Shown here in pieces: positions 15,408 to 23,378 of a stretch of 36,076 bases of DNA. This stretch comes from Nocardioides sp. J54. Lineage in GTDB: Bacteria; Actinomycetota; Actinomycetes; Propionibacteriales; Nocardioidaceae. The DNA lies in NCBI RefSeq assembly GCF_000519005.1, contig NZ_JAER01000044.1, positions 1 through 36,076 on the forward strand, written 5' to 3'. Numbering within the stretch: position 1 is the stretch's first letter; each line of letters starts with the position of its first letter. The position numbers and the translations under genes are program-made. Below the pieces are notes generated by a model that was not told where the DNA came from, ran no database searches, and worked only from the letters and a program-made list of their open reading frames with translations.

Positions 15408-16052
15408 ATGGGGAAGGTCGGGGCTGCTGCAGCCATCGTCGGCCTCGCGGTCCTCGCGAGCAGCTGCGGCAGCGACGGGCCGGCGACGGACGGGCCCCTG
15501 GGCGCGTTGTCCGACGGCGGCGGCGTGAGCATCTACCGCCCGGAGGAGGGACCGGCCCGCTGGGTCGGCTCGTTCTCGGGCTTCCGGCTGTGCCTCGACG
15601 AGGAGGGGCCAGCGGCGAGGGTGACGGATGTTCGGGTCGTCGAGTCGGTCGGTCAGGTCAGGTCCGTCACGGCTCGTATCGGCGCTGCGAAGAAGCCGGA
15701 CGGCACGCTGATGTTCCTCTCCGCGGAGGGAGCGCCTCCGGCCTTCGACCAGCCGTACGCCAAGCAGAACGCGAGGTACGCGAACTGGTACGAGTTCGAG
15801 GACGACCTGTCGTCGGTGCCGATCGATCGGCAGTGCAAGGACGAGCTGCGAGCGGACGACCCCGTCCTGGTCATCACGTTCGAGACCGGGAGGGCCGGCG
15901 GGACCCTGTTTGCGATGGAGGTGCTCTACGAGGTGGACGGTGAGGAGTTCACGACCGGTCCGGTGCCGTGGGAGATGACGCTGTGCGGCAGGAGCGAGGC
16001 CGTGGAGTACGTCTGCTCCGGGGCGCCGGAAGGAGACAGCGCGGGCAGGTGA
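15408..16052 (+). CDS. putative lipoprotein coupled to exported protein
   Basis: A 214-residue protein with a lipoprotein signal: hydrophobic A-A-A-A-I-V-G-L-A-V-L-A-S-S-C, lipidated Cys at about residue 20, then a Gly/Asp/Ser-rich linker. The mature domain has a strand-rich core (V-G-S-F-S-G-F-R-L-C-L-D, Y-A-N-W-Y-E-F-E-D-D-L) and four further cysteines near the ends (F-R-L-C-L, D-R-Q-C-K, T-L-C-G-R, E-Y-V-C-S). No family recognised. It starts four bases after the stop of the exported protein, so both share one mRNA. It is an acidic protein, in contrast to its basic partner, which would suit a physical pair; that is inference. Confidence 0.72.
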   Translation: MGKVGAAAAIVGLAVLASSCGSDGPATDGPLGALSDGGGVSIYRPEEGPARWVGSFSGFRLCLDEEGPAARVTDVRVVESVGQVRSVTARIGAAKKPDGTLMFLSAEGAPPAFDQPYAKQNARYANWYEFEDDLSSVPIDRQCKDELRADDPVLVITFETGRAGGTLFAMEVLYEVDGEEFTTGPVPWEMTLCGRSEAVEYVCSGAPEGDSAGR

Positions 16053-16140
16053 GGCGGACGCGGCGCTTGCCTGGTCAGTCGTGCTCCGGCACGACACGCC
16101 AGGTGGCGATCCCGGGTGGACAGTGATCGCGCGCACACGG

Positions 16141-16169
16141 GCCCGCCCGGAGTCCCACACCGGACGGGC
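16141..16169. terminator. hairpin between convergent genes
   Basis: GCCCGcCCGG (16141-16150) and CCGGaCGGGC (16160-16169) pair with one mismatch across a nine-base loop. It lies between the convergent lipoprotein gene (stop at 16052) and the minus-strand pseudogene (stop at 16196), so it could end transcription from both sides. Confidence 0.5.
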
Positions 16170-16195
16170 ACGAGCGGCGTACGTCGCCTGCCGGG

Positions 16196-16875
16196 TCAGC
16201 GGCGGGCGACGACGATCCCGTCGACCCGCACCGGTCGCTTCGTCGTGGTGCGGATCGTGATGTCGGACTTCCGGGCCAGGTCCGGCAGTTTGACGACGAC
16301 CTTGTGGCGAAGAGCGCCGTTGAGGGAGATCCGCTTGACCACCCTGGCGCCGTAGCGGACCTCGAGGGCGCCGTTGTTCCGGCCCTTCGACACGACGAGC
16401 GCGGCGCGACCCTTCGGCACGCCCTCGAGGGTCAGGGACTTGCCCTGCTTGCTCGTGGAGGTCACGGTCTTGTCGAGGTAGCCGCCGCCGGTGGCCCGCC
16501 TCCACCCCGCGCTCGCCTTCAGCTTGCGGTCGTCGAGGGGGAGGGCGGTGCACTTCTGGGGGCTCCACTCGGAGACGTTCAGCGCAGCGTCACGCGAGCG
16601 CACCTGGTAGAAGTGCTGGCTGCCCCTGGCGAGGTTCAGCGTCAACGACGTGCTCGTCGTGGTCCGCGTGGTCCACGCGCCGAGGCTGCCGTTCCATGCC
16701 GCCTTGCGGACCCGGACCTCGTAGTCCCGGATGCCGGAGCCGCCGGTGTCCGCCGCCGTCCAGGAAGGCTTGACCGTGGGCGCGAGCGTGGTGGCCGGGG
16801 CTGCATTCAACCGGACGGTGGGCTTCGGGCCGCAGGGAGGATGCCGCTCGCGGCGATCAGGGCGATGCGTCTCAT
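16196..16875 (-). pseudogene. broken tandem copy of glycine-rich FN3-like exported protein
   Basis: An ATG at 16875 with GAGGAG upstream starts a signal peptide (M-R-R-I-A-L-I-A-A-S-G-I-L-P) that hits a stop after about 22 codons. One frame over, from about 16840, the sequence continues as an FN3-like domain (P-S-W-T-A-A-D-T-G-G-S-G-I-R-D-Y-E-V-R-V). It ends with the same C-terminal domain as the neighbour (G-G-G-Y-L-D-K-T-V, A-L-V-V-S-K-G-R-N-N-G, V-R-V-D-G-I-V-V-A-R-R). The glycine-rich centre of some 270 residues found in the neighbour is missing. So this is a paralog that lost its middle and its frame. If the frameshift were a sequencing error, the product would be a short exported FN3-like protein. 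Confidence 0.65.
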
Positions 16876-16902
16876 GGGTCTCTCCTCGGTGGTGCGGGTG
16901 GT

Positions 16903-18432
16903 TCAGCGGCGGGTGACGACGATGCCGTCGACCTGCACCGGCTTGTCGGTGGTGGTGCGCAGCCTGATCGTGGTGCGCTTCTTCAGGTCCGGCAGGCGGA
17001 CGACGACGCGGTTTCGGGCAGGGCCGGCCAGCGACAGCCGCTTGACGACCCTGGTGCCGTACCGGACCTCCAGCCGGCCGTGATTGCGGCCCTTGCTGAC
17101 GACCAGCGCGACGCGGCCGGCGGGGACGCGCTGGAGCGCGAGGACGCGGCCCTTGCGGCTCGTGGTGGTGGCCGTGCGGTCGAGGTAGCCGCCGCCGGAC
17201 ACCCGCTTCCAACCGGTGCCGGTGAGCGCGCGGTCGTCGAGCGGGCGGGTGGTGCACCGTTCGGTGCTCCAGTCCGAGGTGTTGCCGGCGTGGTCGTGGG
17301 CCCGGACGCGGAAGCAGTACTGGCTGCCCCTCGCGAGGTTCATCGGCAGCGACCTGGCCGTTGTCGCGGTGCGCAGCATCTTCGGGGCGCTGACTGCGCC
17401 GTGCCACGCGGCCTTGGTCATCTGCACGTCGTAGCCCGCGACGCCCGCCTGGTTGTCGCTGCCCGACCACGAGACCTTCGCGGTCGCGGCCATCCGGGGC
17501 GACGGGCCGGCGTCGACGGAGACGGTCGGCGCGGTCTCGTCGCCGATGGTGCGGTCGACGTACCGCAGCTCGACGCGGGGGTTGCCGTCGCCGAGGGTCA
17601 TCGGCGCGGAGGGCGGGTACGGCGTGCCGCCACCCCCGCCAGCACCGTGGAAGGTCGCAGCAGAGCCGCCGCCACCCCCGCCGTGGTAGCCACCGCCACC
17701 TCCGCCCCCGCCGCCGCCCTGGTGGTTGTTCGCGCCGTTCCCGCCCTGGCCGTCGGCCGTCCCGGGCCAGCCGTCGGTGCCGGCGCCGATGTCGCCCTGC
17801 CCGCCGGTTCCGGGGGTGCCGTCCGGGCGGCCGCCGGTCGGCCACGTCCCCAGGTCGTAGGCCGTGCTGCCGTTGGTGCCGGCATCACCACCGGTGCCGC
17901 ACGGGGTGTACTCGACGTAGCACTTGCCACCGCCACCGCCGCCGCCCGGTGCGACGACGAGTCGCTCGGTCAGGGCAGGGCTGCTGAACACGGTGGTGGC
18001 TCCGCCACCCCCGCCGGCCCACTCGCCGCCGGCGCCGCCGCCGTGGGCTCCACCGCTCGAGCCGTAGCCGTCGGCCTGGCCTTCGCCGCCGTTGCCGCCG
18101 ACGTGGAGGACCAGGGTCCGGGGCGCGGGCAGGGAGCCCGGCCGGGTGGGGATCGTGTGCTCCACGTGGCCGCCGCGACCGCCAAGCACGCGGACGCCTT
18201 CCCCGCGCCCGCTGCCGCCGTTGCCGCCCACCGCGACCACCTCGACCGCCGTCACCCAGGCGGGGACGGTGAAGGTGGCGTCCTCGGTGAAGACACAGGT
18301 GACCTGGTTGCCCTCGGCCGAGCACTCGTCGGGAAGTGCCGGGGCCGAGGAGGCCGGCGTTGCGGTGCTGACGGCGACCAGGGCCGCGACGGGAAGCAGC
18401 GCGGACAGGGCGGTGCAGGCAAGACGCTTCAT
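16903..18432 (-). CDS. glycine-rich exported protein with FN3-like and C-terminal domains
   Basis: A 509-residue exported protein. Residues 1-30 are a signal peptide (A-L-S-A-L-L-P-V-A-A-L-V-A-V-S, cleavage near A-S-S-A). Residues 30-75 start a strand domain (V-T-C-V-F-T-E-D-A-T-F-T-V-P-A-W-V-T-A-V). About 75-285 is a glycine-rich repeat region with long Gly runs. About 300-395 is an FN3-like domain with W-S-G-S-D and R-V-R-A-H-D-H-A-G-N-T-S-D-W-S. The last 110 residues form a basic strand-rich domain ending V-Q-V-D-G-I-V-V-T-R-R. Such proteins are cell-surface or matrix components; the exact role is unknown. A degraded tandem copy lies just downstream. Start at 18432 follows GGGAG. Confidence 0.8.
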   Translation of the reverse strand: MKRLACTALSALLPVAALVAVSTATPASSAPALPDECSAEGNQVTCVFTEDATFTVPAWVTAVEVVAVGGNGGSGRGEGVRVLGGRGGHVEHTIPTRPGSLPAPRTLVLHVGGNGGEGQADGYGSSGGAHGGGAGGEWAGGGGGATTVFSSPALTERLVVAPGGGGGGGKCYVEYTPCGTGGDAGTNGSTAYDLGTWPTGGRPDGTPGTGGQGDIGAGTDGWPGTADGQGGNGANNHQGGGGGGGGGGYHGGGGGGSAATFHGAGGGGGTPYPPSAPMTLGDGNPRVELRYVDRTIGDETAPTVSVDAGPSPRMAATAKVSWSGSDNQAGVAGYDVQMTKAAWHGAVSAPKMLRTATTARSLPMNLARGSQYCFRVRAHDHAGNTSDWSTERCTTRPLDDRALTGTGWKRVSGGGYLDRTATTTSRKGRVLALQRVPAGRVALVVSKGRNHGRLEVRYGTRVVKRLSLAGPARNRVVVRLPDLKKRTTIRLRTTTDKPVQVDGIVVTRR

Positions 18433-18610
18433 CGGTGACTCCGGGAGGGAGGGAGCAGTGAGTCGCGGTCAGCGTAGGAACGGCTCGGCGCCGTACGGGG
18501 CAGTTTCGGCGAAGCCCCTCAAAGACCGGGGTGGGGGCGGTGAAAACCCGGGGGAGGGGGCAGGAACGGCCCGGGGTGCGGGGCTGAAGAGCCCGTGGGT
18601 CGTGGTCCGG

Positions 18611-21340
18611 TCAGGACAGGTCGCGGCGCTCCAGCGCGTCCCGCAGCTCGCGCCGCGAGGTGACGCCGAGCTTGGCGAACGCCCGCCCGAGGTGCCACTC
18701 CACGGTGCGTGGCGCGATCACCAGCTCCGCGGCGATCTCGCGGTTCGTCATCCCCTCCGCGGCGAGCTCGACAGTGCGTCGTTCGGCCCGGGTGAGGGAG
18801 TCGAGCCCGGTCCGGGCGGTACGACGGGGCCGGGCTCCCGTCGCGTGCAGGGCGTTGAGCGCCCGCGCGGCCAGCGCGCCGGATCCGCAGGTCTCGGCGA
18901 GCTCGCGCGACTCGGCGAGCGCCGTGCGCGCCCCGGGGACGTCGCCGCGGCTGTGCAGCTCCACCCCGAGGTCGTGCATGGCGCGGGCCCGCTCCAGCCG
19001 GCGCTCGGAGCGGCACAGCACGTCGGCGGCCTGCCGCAGCAGGGACAGGCGCTCGTCGCCCTCGGCCAGCGCGGCCGCCGTGCGCAGCGCGCGACCCTCG
19101 CGGCCGAGCGCGCTGGTGCGACGGGCGAGCTCGACCTCCTCCTCGAGGAGCGCGCGGGCGTGGTCGGTGTCGCCGAGCGCGTGCGCGGCGGTCGCGGCGA
19201 GCGGGCGCCACACGATCTGCGGGCTGCCGCGGTGGCCCAGCACCTCGAGCCGCTCCTGGACCAGGTCGACGAGGGCAGCCGCCTCGGCGGGCTCGCCGGT
19301 GCGCAGCAGCAGCCGGGCGCGCGCGAGGTCGACCGAGATGCCGGTCATCTGGTGCGGGTCGACCTTGTCGTCGGCGGCCCCGAGCACGGCGCGGGCGCGG
19401 TGGTGGTCGTCGAGGTCCATGTGGACGTGCGCGAGCGTGGCGCTGGAGAAGCCGAACCAGCTCACCCACGGACCCCATCGCGGGTCGAGCGCGGTGGTGG
19501 CGGCACTGCGCGCGCCGTGCAGGTCGCCGGCGGCGTACCGGATCTCACCCATCCAGTAGTGCAGCAGGCCGTGGCGGAAGAGGTTGTCCGGGTCGACGAC
19601 CTCGAGGCCCTCGTGGACCACCTGGGTGCCGCGCTCGAGGTTCTCCGACAGCCACAGCGAGCCCATCACGAAGTCGGGACGCAGGCCGAACGGTGGGGCG
19701 TCGACGCGCCACAGCTCCTCGGTGAGCGCCTGGTCGACGAGGGGGTTCACCAGCTGCAGGTCACCGAGGACGAACGGCAGCACGGTGGCCAGCGTCGCGG
19801 CCAGCGCGGGGACCTCCGGGATCCAGCCGGTGCTGGCGCGGTCGAGCAGCTCGACCAGCTGGGGGCGGGCGTAGATCGGGGAGAGGTCGTGCATCGAGGC
19901 GACCGCCAGCAGCTCGGCGAGCAGCTGCTGGTGCAGGTCGGTCTCCGGCTCGGTCTCGGCGAGCGCGGTCTCGCTGGCCTCGACGGCCTCCGGCAGCCGG
20001 CCGGTCAGCCACATCAGCCGGGTCCGCTCGCGCAGCAGCATCAGCCGTTCGTCGCGCCCGTTCGCCACCGCGAGGGCGTCGGCGAGGCGGTCCTCGGCGT
20101 CGGGGGTGCCGGCGCGGCTGGCGGCGAACGCGAGCTCGGCGAGCACGGCGGAGCGGTGCTCGGCGGCCGGCGGCTCCTCGACGGCGCGGCGCAGCAGCAC
20201 GGCGGCCGTCGCGCAGTCGCCCTTGCAGGTGGCCTCGTCGGCCGCGCGGCGCAGGCTCTCGACGATCCACGGCAGGCCGGCGGGGGTGGTGCGCAGCAGG
20301 TGGTCGGCGACCTCGGCGGCGTCGGCGTCCTCGGCCAGCAGGAGCTCGGCGGCGCGACGGTGCAGGCGGTCGGTCGCGAACGGCCCGAGCTCCTGCCCGA
20401 CCGCGTCGGCTACGACCGGCTGCGGGTAGCGCAGTCCCTGCGCCACCTCGAGCAGGCCGCTGCGGACGAGCCGGTCGGCGGCGTCCTCCGCGGCGCGGCG
20501 GTCGAGCTCGGCGAGGTGGGTGGCGCGGGCCAGGGTCGCCCGCGCCCCGAGCACCTGCACCGCCTCGGCCAGCGCGGAGGCCTCCGGCCCGAGCCGCGAC
20601 AGGCGCAGGCCGACGTGCGCGCGGACCCGCTCGGGCACGGCGACGTCCACGCCGTCGTACCCCTGCTTGAGGTGGTCGACGAGGGCGGAGGTGAGGAACG
20701 GGTTGCCCGCCGCGCGGTGCAGCAGGTCGGGCACGGGGTCGCCGGAGGCGGGGGCGTCCAGCTCGGCAGCCACCAGCTCGCGCACGAGGTCCTCGTCCCA
20801 CGCGCCCAGCTGCACGAGGACGGCGCCGGGGGAGGCGCGCAGCTCGTCGAGCAGGTGTGCGGCGTCCCGGCCCACCGGCTCGGGACCGACGGTCAGGACG
20901 ACGGCGACGGCCTGGTCGTGCAGGCGGCGGGCGACGTCGACGAGGACCCGCAGCGACCCCTCGTCGGCCCAGTGCGCGTCGTCGAGGACCAGGCAGGTGC
21001 CCGGCTCGTGGCCGCCCCGCGCCGCGGCCTCCAGCAGTCGACCGGCCGCGGCGGCGACGGCTGCACCGTCCGGGGTTCCCGGGGGAGCCAGCTTGATGCG
21101 CAGCTCGTCGCCCCACGCCTCGATCGCGGCGAACGGGACGGAGGAGTCCATCGGTACGGCGCGAGCCGCGGCCACCCGCAGCCCGGCCTCCTTCGCGAGG
21201 TCGCCCGCGAGCTGCGCGGTCGTGGAGCGGCCGGTGCCGGCGTCGCCCTGCACCACCGCGACACCCCCTCCGCCGCGGGCGACGTCGCGGAGCATGCTGG
21301 CCAGCGCGGCGCGCTCGCCAGCAGCACTCAGGAGGGGCAC
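18611..21340 (-). CDS. LAL-type LuxR family transcriptional regulator
   Basis: A 909-residue regulator of the large ATP-binding LuxR (LAL) type. Walker A G-D-A-G-T-G-R-S-T is at about 32-40, with the usual K of G-K-S/T replaced by R. Walker B C-L-V-L-D-D-A-H-W-A-D is at 116-126. The long middle (about 350-830) is helical TPR-like repeats. The last 65 residues are a LuxR HTH (L-T-R-A-E-R-R-T-V-E-L-A-A-E-G-M-T-N-R-E-I and P-R-T-V-E-W-H-L-G-R-A-F-A-K-L). Such proteins sense an inducer or partner through the repeats. The target is unknown; it is divergent from the structured leader and DinB-like genes to its right and upstream of the exported protein to its left. The Lys-to-Arg change may weaken ATP binding. 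Confidence 0.9.
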   Translation of the reverse strand: MPLLSAAGERAALASMLRDVARGGGGVAVVQGDAGTGRSTTAQLAGDLAKEAGLRVAAARAVPMDSSVPFAAIEAWGDELRIKLAPPGTPDGAAVAAAAGRLLEAAARGGHEPGTCLVLDDAHWADEGSLRVLVDVARRLHDQAVAVVLTVGPEPVGRDAAHLLDELRASPGAVLVQLGAWDEDLVRELVAAELDAPASGDPVPDLLHRAAGNPFLTSALVDHLKQGYDGVDVAVPERVRAHVGLRLSRLGPEASALAEAVQVLGARATLARATHLAELDRRAAEDAADRLVRSGLLEVAQGLRYPQPVVADAVGQELGPFATDRLHRRAAELLLAEDADAAEVADHLLRTTPAGLPWIVESLRRAADEATCKGDCATAAVLLRRAVEEPPAAEHRSAVLAELAFAASRAGTPDAEDRLADALAVANGRDERLMLLRERTRLMWLTGRLPEAVEASETALAETEPETDLHQQLLAELLAVASMHDLSPIYARPQLVELLDRASTGWIPEVPALAATLATVLPFVLGDLQLVNPLVDQALTEELWRVDAPPFGLRPDFVMGSLWLSENLERGTQVVHEGLEVVDPDNLFRHGLLHYWMGEIRYAAGDLHGARSAATTALDPRWGPWVSWFGFSSATLAHVHMDLDDHHRARAVLGAADDKVDPHQMTGISVDLARARLLLRTGEPAEAAALVDLVQERLEVLGHRGSPQIVWRPLAATAAHALGDTDHARALLEEEVELARRTSALGREGRALRTAAALAEGDERLSLLRQAADVLCRSERRLERARAMHDLGVELHSRGDVPGARTALAESRELAETCGSGALAARALNALHATGARPRRTARTGLDSLTRAERRTVELAAEGMTNREIAAELVIAPRTVEWHLGRAFAKLGVTSRRELRDALERRDLS

Positions 21341-21454
21341 GTATCGACCTTAGGCAGTGCGCGGCCCCCTCCGCGGGAGTTTTGTGCAGGCCTCTCCGAA
21401 ATAAATTCCCCGGGGGTGGTCGGCGAAAAACCGGGGCTACCCGGGCTTCCCGGC

Positions 21455-21703
21455 GCCCGACCCGGGCTGGCACGGTTCTGCTACCCCGGAGGACGGGGCG
21501 CCAGGCCCGCCGGCGGCGAGGCCGGTCGTCCGCCGGGGGATGGGGGAACCACATGTCCGACGCGGAGGTGGCTGTCACCTTGTGGGGGGTGTAGCCGCGG
21601 GCCCGACTCCAGGGCCGGTGCCGTAGGCGCCTCCGCGTCGGACAGCGGACCGCGTGTCCTCGTCGTCGCTTCCCGGCCCGGGTCGCTAGTGCACCTCGGC
21701 AGG
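21455..21703 (+). ncRNA. structured leader, candidate c-di-AMP (ydaO-type) riboswitch
   Basis: Several blocks match, in order, the conserved pieces of the ydaO/yuaA c-di-AMP riboswitch as I recall them: GGGGGAACCA at 21542-21551, TTGTGGGGGGTGTAGCC near 21580-21596 (consensus TGGGGTGAATC-like), CCGTAGG at 21621-21627, and GGTCGCTAGTGCACCTCGG at 21681-21699 (consensus GTCAGCTAACCTCG-like). Actinobacterial members normally control cell-wall hydrolase genes. Here the next gene is a DinB-like protein. Several positions deviate, the usual CCGAA blocks are not clear, and a competing 14-bp stem exists, so it may be another structured RNA or a decayed switch. Confidence 0.35.
21555..21643. repeat. 14-bp perfect inverted repeat enclosing hairpins
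   Basis: GTCCGACGCGGAGG (21555-21568) and CCTCCGCGTCGGAC (21630-21643) are perfect reverse complements 61 bases apart. The enclosed part can fold again: GGCT-GT-CACC with GGTG-T-AGCC (about 21570-21596). In RNA this is a branched structure closed by a very stable stem; in DNA it could be a large operator. Confidence 0.75.
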
Positions 21704-21766
21704 ATGCCGACGGTCGCTGGCGGCTTTTCGCTGGCGCGCTCGCCCGACGGCCGCCACGCTTCACCC

Positions 21767-22411
21767 GTGGAACGTCGAGGTGGGGCTGCCGAGCTGCTGC
21801 GCGCCCAGTGGGACCTGCTGCGCGGCTGGCTCGAGGACGAGCGGGTGCTCGACCACGCCGGTGCGCCCTCCGGGCTGGGCGCGTGGACGGTCAGCGACCT
21901 CGTCGTTCACCTCGGCTTCGCGCTCCGGATGGTCGCTGAGGTGACGCCGAGCGAGCGCGAGCCCCTGACGCTCGTCGAGTACGTCGGCGGCTACGCCCCG
22001 GCGCACGACCAGATCGCCGCCGACACCCATGAGGTGGCCGACCGGCACCGGGGGTGGGAGCTCGCCGGCATCGACTCGCTCGCGGCGCCGGCATGGGCGG
22101 CGATCGACGCAGGCCTGCCGGACGTCGTGCTCGGCCGGCGGGGTCCGTTGCGCGGGGAGGACTTCCTGCTCACGAGGCTGCTCGAGCTCGTCACCCACGG
22201 CGACGACCTGCACCGCTGCCTGCTCCAGCACACCGGCGCCGATCGGCCCACGCCGCTGCTGCCCGCCGCAGTCGACCTCGTCGCTGCGGCCCTGGCCGAG
22301 GGTTACGAGCAGGTCGCCGGTGCGCGGCCAGCCTGGACCGGGCTGGAGCTGGTGCGGCTCGCGACCGGCCGCACGCCGAGCGACGACCCGCACCTGCCGC
22401 TGCTGTCGTGA
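21767..22411 (+). CDS. maleylpyruvate isomerase/DinB-like protein
   Basis: A 214-residue protein of the mycothiol-dependent maleylpyruvate isomerase N-terminal/DinB superfamily. It is a four-helix bundle with W-T-V-S-D-L-V-V-H-L-G-F in helix 2 and T-H-G-D-D-L-H-R-C in a later helix, giving the metal-binding His pattern. Enzymes of the fold use mycothiol to open, isomerise or detoxify substrates; the substrate here is unknown. GTG at 21767 begins the recognisable domain. An in-frame ATG at 21704 with AGG just before it would add 21 residues and is a real alternative, since it sits directly after the structured leader. The second DinB-like gene starts 19 bases downstream. Confidence 0.72.
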   Translation: MERRGGAAELLRAQWDLLRGWLEDERVLDHAGAPSGLGAWTVSDLVVHLGFALRMVAEVTPSEREPLTLVEYVGGYAPAHDQIAADTHEVADRHRGWELAGIDSLAAPAWAAIDAGLPDVVLGRRGPLRGEDFLLTRLLELVTHGDDLHRCLLQHTGADRPTPLLPAAVDLVAAALAEGYEQVAGARPAWTGLELVRLATGRTPSDDPHLPLLS

Positions 22412-22430
22412 GCATCATGGAGGGGATCAG

Positions 22431-23042
22431 ATGACGGCAACCGTGTTCCTGCAGGCAGCGGAGATGTTCGCCGGCGCCGTCGAGCAGGTCCGTGACGACC
22501 AGTGGGACCAGCCCGGCTTGGGCGAGTGGGACGTGCGCGCGCTCGTCGGGCACACGCTGCGGGCGGTGACGACCGTGTCCTCCTACCTCGCCCAGCCGGC
22601 ACCGGACTCGGTCGAGTGCGGGAGCGCGGGGGAGTACTTCGTGCGCGTGCGGACCCTGCCTGCCGCCGACGACCGCGCCGTCGCCGACCGCGGCCACCAG
22701 GCCGGCCGGGACCTCGGGCCCGACCCGCTCGCGACCGTGCGTGCCGGCATCGCCCGGGCCAGGGATCGGCTGGCACAGCTGGAGGATGCCGACCCGGTCC
22801 TGCCGACGGTGGCCGGCGGGATGCGCCTCAGCGACTACCTGCCCACCCGCACCTTCGAGCTGCTCGCGCACAGCAACGACCTCGCCGCCGCGACGGGAGC
22901 GGCGCTCGTCGTACCGCCAGAGGTGGCGGAGTCCGCCCTGCAGACCGCGGTGGCGGCGATGGCGCGGCTCGGCGACGGCCACGCGCTCTTCCTGCACCTG
23001 CTGGGCCGGCCGGGCGGCGAGCACCGGCCGATGTTCGGCTGA
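22431..23042 (+). CDS. maleylpyruvate isomerase family mycothiol-dependent enzyme
   Basis: A 203-residue member of the same superfamily as the preceding gene. Marks are W-D-Q-P-G-L-G-E-W-D-V-R-A-L-V-G-H-T-L-R-A at the N terminus, and R-T-F-E-L-L-A-H-S-N-D-L-A-A-A-T-G in the third helix, which supply the metal-ligand histidines. The tail F-L-H-L-L-G-R-P is typical. ATG at 22431 follows GGAGGGG. It forms a two-gene unit with the upstream paralog. Sequence similarity between the two is low, so they are not a recent duplication. Confidence 0.85.
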   Translation: MTATVFLQAAEMFAGAVEQVRDDQWDQPGLGEWDVRALVGHTLRAVTTVSSYLAQPAPDSVECGSAGEYFVRVRTLPAADDRAVADRGHQAGRDLGPDPLATVRAGIARARDRLAQLEDADPVLPTVAGGMRLSDYLPTRTFELLAHSNDLAAATGAALVVPPEVAESALQTAVAAMARLGDGHALFLHLLGRPGGEHRPMFG

Positions 23043-23080
23043 GTCCGGCGTCGAGCGCGCCGAGCAGGTCAGGGAGCGGG

Positions 23081-23230
23081 TCAGGCGAGCGAGGTCAGCT
23101 GGCCCCGGCAGTCTTCGAGGACCAGGCCGCGGAGCAGCGCCTCGTCGACGAGCTCGCGCAGCTCGACCGGCAGCTGCTCGCGGTCGAGATGGTCCTCGCC
23201 GAGGCAGGTGAGCAGGTCGCTGAGCTCCAT
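23081..23230 (-). CDS. possible 49-residue acidic hypothetical protein
   Basis: A short minus-strand frame with a well-formed, charged product: M-E-L-S-D-L-L-T-C-L-G-E-D-H-L, then P-V-E-L-R-E-L-V-D-E-A-L-L-R-G-L-V-L and E-D-C-R-G-Q-L-T-S-L-A. The helix-strand pattern resembles the end of a winged-helix domain. The ribosome site is weak. The frame opens upstream to 23305 but that part is proline/arginine-rich and unlikely. It is the only candidate in the 336-base gap, apart from a hairpin at 23305-23340. Confidence 0.45.
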   Translation of the reverse strand: MELSDLLTCLGEDHLDREQLPVELRELVDEALLRGLVLEDCRGQLTSLA

Positions 23231-23304
23231 GACGGGCTGGTACCCGGCGCTGTGACCGGCATCCGGGTGGGCGGTGCCGCGGGCGGGCCGGCGCGGATCC
23301 GCCA

Positions 23305-23340
23305 CGGGATGCAGCCGGGCACCCGGCCCGCTGCATCCCG
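23305..23340. terminator. 11-bp hairpin terminator candidate
   Basis: CGGGATGCAGC (23305-23315) pairs perfectly with GCTGCATCCCG (23330-23340). The 14-base loop itself contains CGGG and CCCG that extend the pairing. It lies 38 bases beyond the stop of the minus-strand Ig-like exported protein. Just next to it the 11-mer CAGATCGTCAC occurs twice (23344-23368). Confidence 0.65.
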
Positions 23341-23378
23341 CGGCAGATCGTCACAGGCAGATCGTCACCGGTGGTCGG

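Noticed and set aside
17600..18070. Dense GCC/ACC-type short repeats looking like a repeat array
   Set aside because: They are the glycine codons of the exported protein read on the other strand, not CRISPR or a DNA satellite.
18092..22411. Very long open plus-strand frame of 1439 codons
   Set aside because: It is the antisense shadow of the LAL regulator and the glycine-rich gene on the minus strand; only its last part, from about 21767, is a real gene.
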